From positions 1,360,001 through 1,424,000 of the forward strand of contig CAWZYM010000172.1 in the NCBI GenBank assembly GCA_963966185.1: 64,000 bases of DNA. Direction: 5' to 3'. Shown in pieces: positions 36,101-51,100 of the stretch (the stretch's first letter is position 1; each line of letters starts with the position of its first letter). The notes beneath the pieces were generated by a model. It saw nothing but the letters and a program-made list of their open reading frames with translations, was not told where the DNA came from and searched no databases. The stretch is from Rhabditoides inermis. Taxonomy: Eukaryota > Nematoda > Chromadorea > Rhabditida > Rhabditidae. Both the position numbers and the translations under genes were made by a program.

Positions 36101-39100
36101 AAACGAAAAAGTAAACAAGTTCAAAACTTATTCTAAATGTGTCTAAGATGCACTAGAAGATGAGTTGGTTCGTTGGTTCCTAGATTCTCGTGCAGCAAAA
36201 GATCAAATTCAGTCCCTTCATTAGAACCAAGTCGATTCCTTTGTGGCCGATTCCTTGGTCTGCAGGGTTTTATGCACTTTTGAACGATCGCCACGTCTTC
36301 AGATTCAGTCGTGGTAGATTCTGAGAACTGTCAGTGATTCTAGACGTGTATCACTATGCGTTCGATTAGTCTCGACTATCTAACACTTTTCTACGATTTA
36401 TTACGAATTTTCAAAGTTTTCGGTCCTTGAACCCGAATGGTGCAATGACCGTCTTTTTTTTCAATGGAAGTTGGCCGAAATTTCGGCCGTTGGCCGATAT
36501 TTCGGCCGCCCATCGTCTGGTCGCTTACGACTCATTGGGAATGTCATAACTTTCGTTTATGTCACAATTGAGAGTTGGATTTCATAATTTATTTATCAGT
36601 ACACTCATATCATCTACTATGAATATTTTCAGAATTTTATCTAAGTTTTGAATTTTTTAAGTTTCCACCGCCTCCCCCTATAAAATTTGCTATGGTGTCT
36701 GCGTGTTTGTCGTTCCTCATTTGCACAGAGCTTCCCGCTACAGCTACTGGAATGTGGTTTCAGACTCAAGCTCAGTTGGTACCTGAGATGCAGGATTCTA
36801 TCTGACAGCTCATTTGCATAACTCCTTATAGGGGTTTACTAAGAATTCGCCAATCGAACATAGAATCTGACCGATGATTATTCTATGTAAAGTATGCTTC
36901 GTTTTTGAGTTACTGAGTTCTCCTTTTAGAGTTAGGCTACGGTAGAGATCGTGATTTAAATTTTAGTATTTCACCTCAATTGCATACCTCCAAATACAGT
37001 TAATTTGTATCTCTGTCAGTTTTGATGCTACAAGTAAACGAAAAAGTAAACAAGTTCAAAACTTATTCTAAATGTGTCTAAGATGCACTAGAAGATGAGT
37101 TGGTTCGTTGGTTCCTAGATTCTCGTGCAGCAAAAGATCAAATTCAGTCCCTTCATTAGAACCAAGTCGATTCCTTTGTGGCCGATTCCTTGGTCTGCAG
37201 GGTTTTATGCACTTTTGAACGATCGCCACGTCTTCAGATTCAGTCGTGGTAGATTCTGAGAACTGTCAGTGATTCTAGACGTGTATCACTATGCGTTCGA
37301 TTAGTCTCGACTATCTAACACTTTTCTACGATTTATTACGAATTTTCAAAGTTTTCGGTCCTTGAACCCGAATGGTGCAATGACCGTCTTTTTTTTCAAT
37401 GGAAGTTGGCCGAAATTTCGGCCGTTGGCCGATATTTCGGCCGCCCATCGTCTGGTCGCTTACGACTCATTGGGAATGTCATAACTTTCGTTTATGTCAC
37501 AATTGAGAGTTGGATTTCATAATTTATTTATCAGTACACTCATATCATCTACTATGAATATTTTCAGAATTTTATCTAAGTTTTGAATTTTTTAAGTTTC
37601 CACCGCCTCCCCCTATAAAATTTGCTATGGTGTCTGCGTGTTTGTCGTTCCTCATTTGCACAGAGCTTCCCGCTACAGCTACTGGAATGTGGTTTCAGAC
37701 TCAAGCTCAGTTGGTACCTGAGATGCAGGATTCTATCTGACAGCTCATTTGCATAACTCCTTATAGGGGTTTACTAAGAATTCGCCAATCGAACATAGAA
37801 TCTGACCGATGATTATTCTATGTAAAGTATGCTTCGTTTTTGAGTTACTGAGTTCTCCTTTTAGAGTTAGGCTACGGTAGAGATCGTGATTTAAATTTTA
37901 GTATTTCACCTCAATTGCATACCTCCAAATACAGTTAATTTGTATCTCTGTCAGTTTTGATGCTACAAGTAAACGAAAAAGTAAACAAGTTCAAAACTTA
38001 TTCTAAATGTGTCTAAGATGCACTAGAAGATGAGTTGGTTCGTTGGTTCCTAGATTCTCGTGCAGCAAAAGATCAAATTCAGTCCCTTCATTAGAACCAA
38101 GTCGATTCCTTTGTGGCCGATTCCTTGGTCTGCAGGGTTTTATGCACTTTTGAACGATCGCCACGTCTTCAGATTCAGTCGTGGTAGATTCTGAGAACTG
38201 TCAGTGATTCTAGACGTGTATCACTATGCGTTCGATTAGTCTCGACTATCTAACACTTTTCTACGATTTATTACGAATTTTCAAAGTTTTCGGTCCTTGA
38301 ACCCGAATGGTGCAATGACCGTCTTTTTTTTCAATGGAAGTTGGCCGAAATTTCGGCCGTTGGCCGATATTTCGGCCGCCCATCGTCTGGTCGCTTACGA
38401 CTCATTGGGAATGTCATAACTTTCGTTTATGTCACAATTGAGAGTTGGATTTCATAATTTATTTATCAGTACACTCATATCATCTACTATGAATATTTTC
38501 AGAATTTTATCTAAGTTTTGAATTTTTTAAGTTTCCACCGCCTCCCCCTATAAAATTTGCTATGGTGTCTGCGTGTTTGTCGTTCCTCATTTGCACAGAG
38601 CTTCCCGCTACAGCTACTGGAATGTGGTTTCAGACTCAAGCTCAGTTGGTACCTGAGATGCAGGATTCTATCTGACAGCTCATTTGCATAACTCCTTATA
38701 GGGGTTTACTAAGAATTCGCCAATCGAACATAGAATCTGACCGATGATTATTCTATGTAAAGTATGCTTCGTTTTTGAGTTACTGAGTTCTCCTTTTAGA
38801 GTTAGGCTACGGTAGAGATCGTGATTTAAATTTTAGTATTTCACCTCAATTGCATACCTCCAAATACAGTTAATTTGTATCTCTGTCAGTTTTGATGCTA
38901 CAAGTAAACGAAAAAGTAAACAAGTTCAAAACTTATTCTAAATGTGTCTAAGATGCACTAGAAGATGAGTTGGTTCGTTGGTTCCTAGATTCTCGTGCAG
39001 CAAAAGATCAAATTCAGTCCCTTCATTAGAACCAAGTCGATTCCTTTGTGGCCGATTCCTTGGTCTGCAGGGTTTTATGCACTTTTGAACGATCGCCACG

Positions 39101-42100
39101 TCTTCAGATTCAGTCGTGGTAGATTCTGAGAACTGTCAGTGATTCTAGACGTGTATCACTATGCGTTCGATTAGTCTCGACTATCTAACACTTTTCTACG
39201 ATTTATTACGAATTTTCAAAGTTTTCGGTCCTTGAACCCGAATGGTGCAATGACCGTCTTTTTTTTCAATGGAAGTTGGCCGAAATTTCGGCCGTTGGCC
39301 GATATTTCGGCCGCCCATCGTCTGGTCGCTTACGACTCATTGGGAATGTCATAACTTTCGTTTATGTCACAATTGAGAGTTGGATTTCATAATTTATTGA
39401 TCAGTACACTCATATCATCTACTATGAATATTTTCAGAATTTTATCTAAGTTTTGAATTTTTGAAGTTTCCACCGCCTCCCCCTATAAAATTTGCTATGG
39501 TGTCTGCGTGTTTGTCGTTCCTCATTTGCACAGAGCTTCCCGCTACAGCTACTGGAATGTGGTTTCAGACTCAAGCTCAGTTGGTACCTGAGATGCAGGA
39601 TTCTATCTGACAGCTCATTTGCATAACTCCTTATAGGGGTTTACTAAGAATTCGCCAATCGAACATAGAATCTGACCGATGATTATTCTATGTAAAGTAT
39701 GCTTCGTTTTTGAGTTACTGAGTTCTCCTTTTAGAGTTAGGCTACGGTAGAGATCGTGATTTAAATTTTAGTATTTCACCTCAATTGCATACCTCCAAAT
39801 ACAGTTAATTTGTATCTCTGTCAGTTTTGATGCTACAAGTAAACGAAAAAGTAAACAAGTTCAAAACTTATTCTAAATGTGTCTAAGATGCACTAGAAGA
39901 TGAGTTGGTTCGTTGGTTCCTAGATTCTCGTGCAGCAAAAGATCAAATTCAGTCCCTTCATTAGAACCAAGTCGATTCCTTTGTGGCCGATTCCTTGGTC
40001 TGCAGGGTTTTATGCACTTTTGAACGATCGCCACGTCTTCAGATTCAGTCGTGGTAGATTCTGAGAACTGTCAGTGATTCTAGACGTGTATCACTATGCG
40101 TTCGATTAGTCTCGACTATCTAACACTTTTCTACGATTTATTACGAATTTTCAAAGTTTTCGGTCCTTGAACCCGAATGGTGCAATGACCGTCTTTTTTT
40201 TCAATGGAAGTTGGCCGAAATTTCGGCCGTTGGCCGATATTTCGGCCGCCCATCGTCTGGTCGCTTACGACTCATTGGGAATGTCATAACTTTCGTTTAT
40301 GTCACAATTGAGAGTTGGATTTCATAATTTATTTATCAGTACACTCATATCATCTACTATGAATATTTTCAGAATTTTATCTAAGTTTTGAATTTTTGAA
40401 GTTTCCACCGCCTCCCCCTATAAAATTTGCTATGGTGTCTGCGTGTTTGTCGTTCCTCATTTGCACAGAGCTTCCCGCTACAGCTACTGGAATGTGGTTT
40501 CAGACTCAAGCTCAGTTGGTACCTGAGATGCAGGATTCTATCTGACAGCTCATTTGCATAACTCCTTATAGGGGTTTACTAAGAATTCGCCAATCGAACA
40601 TAGAATCTGACCGATGATTATTCTATGTAAAGTATGCTTCGTTTTTGAGTTACTGAGTTCTCCTTTTAGAGTTAGGCTACGGTAGAGATCGTGATTTAAA
40701 TTTTAGTATTTCACCTCAATTGCATACCTCCAAATACAGTTAATTTGTATCTCTGTCAGTTTTGATGCTACAAGTAAACGAAAAAGTAAACAAGTTCAAA
40801 ACTTATTCTAAATGTGTCTAAGATGCACTAGAAGATGAGTTGGTTCGTTGGTTCCTAGATTCTCGTGCAGCAAAAGATCAAATTCAGTCCCTTCATTAGA
40901 ACCAAGTCGATTCCTTTGTGGCCGATTCCTTGGTCTGCAGGGTTTTATGCACTTTTGAACGATCGCCACGTCTTCAGATTCAGTCGTGGTAGATTCTGAG
41001 AACTGTCAGTGATTCTAGACGTGTATCACTATGCGTTCGATTAGTCTCGACTATCTAACACTTTTCTACGATTTATTACGAATTTTCAAAGTTTTCGGTC
41101 CTTGAACCCGAATGGTGCAATGACCGTCTTTTTTTTCAATGGAAGTTGGCCGAAATTTCGGCCGTTGGCCGATATTTCGGCCGCCCATCGTCTGGTCGCT
41201 TACGACTCATTGGGAATGTCATAACTTTCGTTTATGTCACAATTGAGAGTTGGATTTCATAATTTATTTATCAGTACACTCATATCATCTACTATGAATA
41301 TTTTCAGAATTTTATCTAAGTTTTGAATTTTTTAAGTTTCCACCGCCTCCCCCTATAAAATTTGCTATGGTGTCTGCGTGTTTGTCGTTCCTCATTTGCA
41401 CAGAGCTTCCCGCTACAGCTACTGGAATGTGGTTTCAGACTCAAGCTCAGTTGGTACCTGAGATGCAGGATTCTATCTGACAGCTCATTTGCATAACTCC
41501 TTATAGGGGTTTACTAAGAATTCGCCAATCGAACATAGAATCTGACCGATGATTATTCTATGTAAAGTATGCTTCGTTTTTGAGTTACTGAGTTCTCCTT
41601 TTAGAGTTAGGCTACGGTAGAGATCGTGATTTAAATTTTAGTATTTCACCTCAATTGCATACCTCCAAATACAGTTAATTTGTATCTCTGTCAGTTTTGA
41701 TGCTACAAGTAAACGAAAAAGTAAACAAGTTCAAAACTTATTCTAAATGTGTCTAAGATGCACTAAAAGATGAGTTGGTTCGTTGGTTCCTAGATTCTCG
41801 TGCAGCAAAAGATCAAATTCAGTCCCTTCATTAGAACCAAGTCGATTCCTTTGTGGCCGATTCCTTGGTCTGCAGGGTTTTATGCACTTTTGAACGATCG
41901 CCACGTCTTCAGATTCAGTCGTGGTAGATTCTGAGAACTGTCAGTGATTCTAGACGTGTATCACTATGCGTTCGATTAGTCTCGACTATCTAACACTTTT
42001 CTACGATTTATTACGAATTTTCAAAGTTTTCGGTCCTTGAACCCGAATGGTGCAATGACCGTCTTTTTTTTCAATGGAAGTTGGCCGAAATTTCGGCCGT

Positions 42101-45100
42101 TGGCCGATATTTCGGCCGCCCATCGTCTGGTCGCTTACGACTCATTGGGAATGTCATAACTTTCGTTTATGTCACAATTGAGAGTTGGATTTCATAATTT
42201 ATTTATCAGTACACTCATATCATCTACTATGAATATTTTCAGAATTTTATCTAAGTTTTGAATTTTTTAAGTTTCCACCGCCTCCCCCTATAAAATTTGC
42301 TATGGTGTCTGCGTGTTTGTCGTTCCTCATTTGCACAGAGCTTCCCGCTACAGCTACTGGAATGTGGTTTCAGACTCAAGCTCAGTTGGTACCTGAGATG
42401 CAGGATTCTATCTGACAGCTCATTTGCATAACTCCTTATAGGGGTTTACTAAGAATTCGCCAATCGAACATAGAATCTGACCGATGATTATTCTATGTAA
42501 AGTATGCTTCGTTTTTGAGTTACTGAGTTCTCCTTTTAGAGTTAGGCTACGGTAGAGATCGTGATTTAAATTTTAGTATTTCACCTCAATTGCATACCTC
42601 CAAATACAGTTAATTTGTATCTCTGTCAGTTTTGATGCTACAAGTAAACGAAAAAGTAAACAAGTTCAAAACTTATTCTAAATGTGTCTAAGATGCACTA
42701 GAAGATGAGTTGGTTCGTTGGTTCCTAGATTCTCGTGCAGCAAAAGATCAAATTCAGTCCCTTCATTAGAACCAAGTCGATTCCTTTGTGGCCGATTCCT
42801 TGGTCTGCAGGGTTTTATGCACTTTTGAACGATCGCCACGTCTTCAGATTCAGTCGTGGTAGATTCTGAGAACTGTCAGTGATTCTAGACGTGTATCACT
42901 ATGCGTTCGATTAGTCTCGACTATCTAACACTTTTCTACGATTTATTACGAATTTTCAAAGTTTTCGGTCCTTGAACCCGAATGGTGCAATGACCGTCTT
43001 TTTTTTCAATGGAAGTTGGCCGAAATTTCGGCCGTTGGCCGATATTTCGGCCGCCCATCGTCTGGTCGCTTACGACTCATTGGGAATGTCATAACTTTCG
43101 TTTATGTCACAATTGAGAGTTGGATTTCATAATTTATTTATCAGTACACTCATATCATCTACTATGAATATTTTCAGAATTTTATCTAAGTTTTGAATTT
43201 TTTAAGTTTCCACCGCCTCCCCCTATAAAATTTGCTATGGTGTCTGCGTGTTTGTCGTTCCTCATTTGCACAGAGCTTCCCGCTACAGCTACTGGAATGT
43301 GGTTTCAGACTCAAGCTCAGTTGGTACCTGAGATGCAGGATTCTATCTGACAGCTCATTTGCATAACTCCTTATAGGGGTTTACTAAGAATTCGCCAATC
43401 GAACATAGAATCTGACCGATGATTATTCTATGTAAAGTATGCTTCGTTTTTGAGTTACTGAGTTCTCCTTTTAGAGTTAGGCTACGGTAGAGATCGTGAT
43501 TTAAATTTTAGTATTTCACCTCAATTGCATACCTCCAAATACAGTTAATTTGTATCTCTGTCAGTTTTGATGCTACAAGTAAACGAAAAAGTAAACAAGT
43601 TCAAAACTTATTCTAAATGTGTCTAAGATGCACTAGAAGATGAGTTGGTTCGTTGGTTCCTAGATTCTCGTGCAGCAAAAGATCAAATTCAGTCCCTTCA
43701 TTAGAACCAAGTCGATTCCTTTGTGGCCGATTCCTTGGTCTGCAGGGTTTTATGCACTTTTGAACGATCGCCACGTCTTCAGATTCAGTCGTGGTAGATT
43801 CTGAGAACTGTCAGTGATTCTAGACGTGTATCACTATGCGTTCGATTAGTCTCGACTATCTAACACTTTTCTACGATTTATTACGAATTTTCAAAGTTTT
43901 CGGTCCTTGAACCCGAATGGTGCAATGACCGTCTTTTTTTTCAATGGAAGTTGGCCGAAATTTCGGCCGTTGGCCGATATTTCGGCCGCCCATCGTCTGG
44001 TCGCTTACGACTCATTGGGAATGTCATAACTTTCGTTTATGTCACAATTGAGAGTTGGATTTCATAATTTATTTATCAGTACACTCATATCATCTACTAT
44101 GAATATTTTCAGAATTTTATCTAAGTTTTGAATTTTTTAAGTTTCCACCGCCTCCCCCTATAAAATTTGCTATGGTGTCTGCGTGTTTGTCGTTCCTCAT
44201 TTGCACAGAGCTTCCCGCTACAGCTACTGGAATGTGGTTTCAGACTCAAGCTCAGTTGGTACCTGAGATGCAGGATTCTATCTGACAGCTCATTTGCATA
44301 ACTCCTTATAGGGGTTTACTAAGAATTCGCCAATCGAACATAGAATCTGACCGATGATTATTCTATGTAAAGTATGCTTCGTTTTTGAGTTACTGAGTTC
44401 TCCTTTTAGAGTTAGGCTACGGTAGAGATCGTGATTTAAATTTTAGTATTTCACCTCAATTGCATACCTCCAAATACAGTTAATTTGTATCTCTGTCAGT
44501 TTTGATGCTACAAGTAAACGAAAAAGTAAACAAGTTCAAAACTTATTCTAAATGTGTCTAAGATGCACTAAAAGATGAGTTGGTTCGTTGGTTCCTAGAT
44601 TCTCGTGCAGCAAAAGATCAAATTCAGTCCCTTCATTAGAACCAAGTCGATTCCTTTGTGGCCGATTCCTTGGTCTGCAGGGTTTTATGCACTTTTGAAC
44701 GATCGCCACGTCTTCAGATTCAGTCGTGGTAGATTCTGAGAACTGTCAGTGATTCTAGACGTGTATCACTATGCGTTCGATTAGTCTCGACTATCTAACA
44801 CTTTTCTACGATTTATTACGAATTTTCAAAGTTTTCGGTCCTTGAACCCGAATGGTGCAATGACCGTCTTTTTTTTCAATGGAAGTTGGCCGAAATTTCG
44901 GCCGTTGGCCGATATTTCGGCCGCCCATCGTCTGGTCGCTTACGACTCATTGGGAATGTCATAACTTTCGTTTATGTCACAATTGAGAGTTGGATTTCAT
45001 AATTTATTTATCAGTACACTCATATCATCTACTATGAATATTTTCAGAATTTTATCTAAGTTTTGAATTTTTTAAGTTTCCACCGCCTCCCCCTATAAAA

Positions 45101-48100
45101 TTTGCTATGGTGTCTGCGTGTTTGTCGTTCCTCATTTGCACAGAGCTTCCCGCTACAGCTACTGGAATGTGGTTTCAGACTCAAGCTCAGTTGGTACCTG
45201 AGATGCAGGATTCTATCTGACAGCTCATTTGCATAACTCCTTATAGGGGTTTACTAAGAATTCGCCAATCGAACATAGAATCTGACCGATGATTATTCTA
45301 TGTAAAGTATGCTTCGTTTTTGAGTTACTGAGTTCTCCTTTTAGAGTTAGGCTACGGTAGAGATCGTGATTTAAATTTTAGTATTTCACCTCAATTGCAT
45401 ACCTCCAAATACAGTTAATTTGTATCTCTGTCAGTTTTGATGCTACAAGTAAACGAAAAAGTAAACAAGTTCAAAACTTATTCTAAATGTGTCTAAGATG
45501 CACTAGAAGATGAGTTGGTTCGTTGGTTCCTAGATTCTCGTGCAGCAAAAGATCAAATTCAGTCCCTTCATTAGAACCAAGTCGATTCCTTTGTGGCCGA
45601 TTCCTTGGTCTGCAGGGTTTTATGCACTTTTGAACGATCGCCACGTCTTCAGATTCAGTCGTGGTAGATTCTGAGAACTGTCAGTGATTCTAGACGTGTA
45701 TCACTATGCGTTCGATTAGTCTCGACTATCTAACACTTTTCTACGATTTATTACGAATTTTCAAAGTTTTCGGTCCTTGAACCCGAATGGTGCAATGACC
45801 GTCTTTTTTTTCAATGGAAGTTGGCCGAAATTTCGGCCGTTGGCCGATATTTCGGCCGCCCATCGTCTGGTCGCTTACGACTCATTGGGAATGTCATAAC
45901 TTTCGTTTATGTCACAATTGAGAGTTGGATTTCATAATTTATTTATCAGTACACTCATATCATCTACTATGAATATTTTCAGAATTTTATCTAAGTTTTG
46001 AATTTTTTAAGTTTCCACCGCCTCCCCCTATAAAATTTGCTATGGTGTCTGCGTGTTTGTCGTTCCTCATTTGCACAGAGCTTCCCGCTACAGCTACTGG
46101 AATGTGGTTTCAGACTCAAGCTCAGTTGGTACCTGAGATGCAGGATTCTATCTGACAGCTCATTTGCATAACTCCTTATAGGGGTTTACTAAGAATTCGC
46201 CAATCGAACATAGAATCTGACCGATGATTATTCTATGTAAAGTATGCTTCGTTTTTGAGTTACTGAGTTCTCCTTTTAGAGTTAGGCTACGGTAGAGATC
46301 GTGATTTAAATTTTAGTATTTCACCTCAATTGCATACCTCCAAATACAGTTAATTTGTATCTCTGTCAGTTTTGATGCTACAAGTAAACGAAAAAGTAAA
46401 CAAGTTCAAAACTTATTCTAAATGTGTCTAAGATGCACTAGAAGATGAGTTGGTTCGTTGGTTCCTAGATTCTCGTGCAGCAAAAGATCAAATTCAGTCC
46501 CTTCATTAGAACCAAGTCGATTCCTTTGTGGCCGATTCCTTGGTCTGCAGGGTTTTATGCACTTTTGAACGATCGCCACGTCTTCAGATTCAGTCGTGGT
46601 AGATTCTGAGAACTGTCAGTGATTCTAGACGTGTATCACTATGCGTTCGATTAGTCTCGACTATCTAACACTTTTCTACGATTTATTACGAATTTTCAAA
46701 GTTTTCGGTCCTTGAACCCGAATGGTGCAATGACCGTCTTTTTTTTCAATGGAAGTTGGCCGAAATTTCGGCCGTTGGCCGATATTTCGGCCGCCCATCG
46801 TCTGGTCGCTTACGACTCATTGGGAATGTCATAACTTTCGTTTATGTCACAATTGAGAGTTGGATTTCATAATTTATTGATCAGTACACTCATATCATCT
46901 ACTATGAATATTTTCAGAATTTTATCTAAGTTTTGAATTTTTTAAGTTTCCACCGCCTCCCCCTATAAAATTTGCTATGGTGTCTGCGTGTTTGTCGTTC
47001 CTCATTTGCACAGAGCTTCCCGCTACAGCTACTGGAATGTGGTTTCAGACTCAAGCTCAGTTGGTACCTGAGATGCAGGATTCTATCTGACAGCTCATTT
47101 GCATAACTCCTTATAGGGGTTTACTAAGAATTCGCCAATCGAACATAGAATCTGACCGATGATTATTCTATGTAAAGTATGCTTCGTTTTTGAGTTACTG
47201 AGTTCTCCTTTTAGAGTTAGGCTACGGTAGAGATCGTGATTTAAATTTTAGTATTTCACCTCAATTGCATACCTCCAAATACAGTTAATTTGTATCTCTG
47301 TCAGTTTTGATGCTACAAGTAAACGAAAAAGTAAACAAGTTCAAAACTTATTCTAAATGTGTCTAAGATGCACTAGAAGATGAGTTGGTTCGTTGGTTCC
47401 TAGATTCTCGTGCAGCAAAAGATCAAATTCAGTCCCTTCATTAGAACCAAGTCGATTCCTTTGTGGCCGATTCCTTGGTCTGCAGGGTTTTATGCACTTT
47501 TGAACGATCGCCACGTCTTCAGATTCAGTCGTGGTAGATTCTGAGAACTGTCAGTGATTCTAGACGTGTATCACTATGCGTTCGATTAGTCTCGACTATC
47601 TAACACTTTTCTACGATTTATTACGAATTTTCAAAGTTTTCGGTCCTTGAACCCGAATGGTGCAATGACCGTCTTTTTTTTCAATGGAAGTTGGCCGAAA
47701 TTTCGGCCGTTGGCCGATATTTCGGCCGCCCATCGTCTGGTCGCTTACGACTCATTGGGAATGTCATAACTTTCGTTTATGTCACAATTGAGAGTTGGAT
47801 TTCATAATTTATTGATCAGTACACTCATATCATCTACTATGAATATTTTCAGAATTTTATCTAAGTTTTGAATTTTTGAAGTTTCCACCGCCTCCCCCTA
47901 TAAAATTTGCTATGGTGTCTGCGTGTTTGTCGTTCCTCATTTGCACAGAGCTTCCCGCTACAGCTACTGGAATGTGGTTTCAGACTCAAGCTCAGTTGGT
48001 ACCTGAGATGCAGGATTCTATCTGACAGCTCATTTGCATAACTCCTTATAGGGGTTTACTAAGAATTCGCCAATCGAACATAGAATCTGACCGATGATTA

Positions 48101-51100
48101 TTCTATGTAAAGTATGCTTCGTTTTTGAGTTACTGAGTTCTCCTTTTAGAGTTAGGCTACGGTAGAGATCGTGATTTAAATTTTAGTATTTCACCTCAAT
48201 TGCATACCTCCAAATACAGTTAATTTGTATCTCTGTCAGTTTTGATGCTACAAGTAAACGAAAAAGTAAACAAGTTCAAAACTTATTCTAAATGTGTCTA
48301 AGATGCACTAGAAGATGAGTTGGTTCGTTGGTTCCTAGATTCTCGTGCAGCAAAAGATCAAATTCAGTCCCTTCATTAGAACCAAGTCGATTCCTTTGTG
48401 GCCGATTCCTTGGTCTGCAGGGTTTTATGCACTTTTGAACGATCGCCACGTCTTCAGATTCAGTCGTGGTAGATTCTGAGAACTGTCAGTGATTCTAGAC
48501 GTGTATCACTATGCGTTCGATTAGTCTCGACTATCTAACACTTTTCTACGATTTATTACGAATTTTCAAAGTTTTCGGTCCTTGAACCCGAATGGTGCAA
48601 TGACCGTCTTTTTTTTCAATGGAAGTTGGCCGAAATTTCGGCCGTTGGCCGATATTTCGGCCGCCCATCGTCTGGTCGCTTACGACTCATTGGAATGTCA
48701 TAACTTTCGTTTATGTCACAATTGAGAGTTGGATTTCATAATTTATTTATCAGTACACTCATATCATCTACTATGAATATTTTCAGAATTTTATCTAAGT
48801 TTTGAATTTTTGAAGTTTCCACCGCCTCCCCCTATAAAATTTGCTATGGTGTCTGCGTGTTTGTCGTTCCTCATTTGCACAGAGCTTCCCGCTACAGCTA
48901 CTGGAATGTGGTTTCAGACTCAAGCTCAGTTGGTACCTGAGATGCAGGATTCTATCTGACAGCTCATTTGCATAACTCCTTATAGGGGTTTACTAAGAAT
49001 TCGCCAATCGAACATAGAATCTGACCGATGATTATTCTATGTAAAGTATGCTTCGTTTTTGAGTTACTGAGTTCTCCTTTTAGAGTTAGGCTACGGTAGA
49101 GATCGTGATTTAAATTTTAGTATTTCACCTCAATTGCATACCTCCAAATACAGTTAATTTGTATCTCTGTCAGTTTTGATGCTACAAGTAAACGAAAAAG
49201 TAAACAAGTTCAAAACTTATTCTAAATGTGTCTAAGATGCACTAGAAGATGAGTTGGTTCGTTGGTTCCTAGATTCTCGTGCAGCAAAAGATCAAATTCA
49301 GTCCCTTCATTAGAACCAAGTCGATTCCTTTGTGGCCGATTCCTTGGTCTGCAGGGTTTTATGCACTTTTGAACGATCGCCACGTCTTCAGATTCAGTCG
49401 TGGTAGATTCTGAGAACTGTCAGTGATTCTAGACGTGTATCACTATGCGTTCGATTAGTCTCGACTATCTAACACTTTTCTACGATTTATTACGAATTTT
49501 CAAAGTTTTCGGTCCTTGAACCCGAATGGTGCAATGACCGTCTTTTTTTTCAATGGAAGTTGGCCGAAATTTCGGCCGTTGGCCGATATTTCGGCCGCCC
49601 ATCGTCTGGTCGCTTACGACTCATTGGGAATGTCATAACTTTCGTTTATGTCACAATTGAGAGTTGGATTTCATAATTTATTTATCAGTACACTCATATC
49701 ATCTACTATGAATATTTTCAGAATTTTATCTAAGTTTTGAATTTTTTAAGTTTCCACCGCCTCCCCCTATAAAATTTGCTATGGTGTCTGCGTGTTTGTC
49801 GTTCCTCATTTGCACAGAGCTTCCCGCTACAGCTACTGGAATGTGGTTTCAGACTCAAGCTCAGTTGGTACCTGAGATGCAGGATTCTATCTGACAGCTC
49901 ATTTGCATAACTCCTTATAGGGGTTTACTAAGAATTCGCCAATCGAACATAGAATCTGACCGATGATTATTCTATGTAAAGTATGCTTCGTTTTTGAGTT
50001 ACTGAGTTCTCCTTTTAGAGTTAGGCTACGGTAGAGATCGTGATTTAAATTTTAGTATTTCACCTCAATTGCATACCTCCAAATACAGTTAATTTGTATC
50101 TCTGTCAGTTTTGATGCTACAAGTAAACGAAAAAGTAAACAAGTTCAAAACTTATTCTAAATGTGTCTAAGATGCACTAAAAGATGAGTTGGTTCGTTGG
50201 TTCCTAGATTCTCGTGCAGCAAAAGATCAAATTCAGTCCCTTCATTAGAACCAAGTCGATTCCTTTGTGGCCGATTCCTTGGTCTGCAGGGTTTTATGCA
50301 CTTTTGAACGATCGCCACGTCTTCAGATTCAGTCGTGGTAGATTCTGAGAACTGTCAGTGATTCTAGACGTGTATCACTATGCGTTCGATTAGTCTCGAC
50401 TATCTAACACTTTTCTACGATTTATTACGAATTTTCAAAGTTTTCGGTCCTTGAACCCGAATGGTGCAATGACCGTCTTTTTTTTCAATGGAAGTTGGCC
50501 GAAATTTCGGCCGTTGGCCGATATTTCGGCCGCCCATCGTCTGGTCGCTTACGACTCATTGGGAATGTCATAACTTTCGTTTATGTCACAATTGAGAGTT
50601 GGATTTCATAATTTATTTATCAGTACACTCATATCATCTACTATGAATATTTTCAGAATTTTATCTAAGTTTTGAATTTTTTAAGTTTCCACCGCCTCCC
50701 CCTATAAAATTTGCTATGGTGTCTGCGTGTTTGTCGTTCCTCATTTGCACAGAGCTTCCCGCTACAGCTACTGGAATGTGGTTTCAGACTCAAGCTCAGT
50801 TGGTACCTGAGATGCAGGATTCTATCTGACAGCTCATTTGCATAACTCCTTATAGGGGTTTACTAAGAATTCGCCAATCGAACATAGAATCTGACCGATG
50901 ATTATTCTATGTAAAGTATGCTTCGTTTTTGAGTTACTGAGTTCTCCTTTTAGAGTTAGGCTACGGTAGAGATCGTGATTTAAATTTTAGTATTTCACCT
51001 CAATTGCATACCTCCAAATACAGTTAATTTGTATCTCTGTCAGTTTTGATGCTACAAGTAAACGAAAAAGTAAACAAGTTCAAAACTTATTCTAAATGTG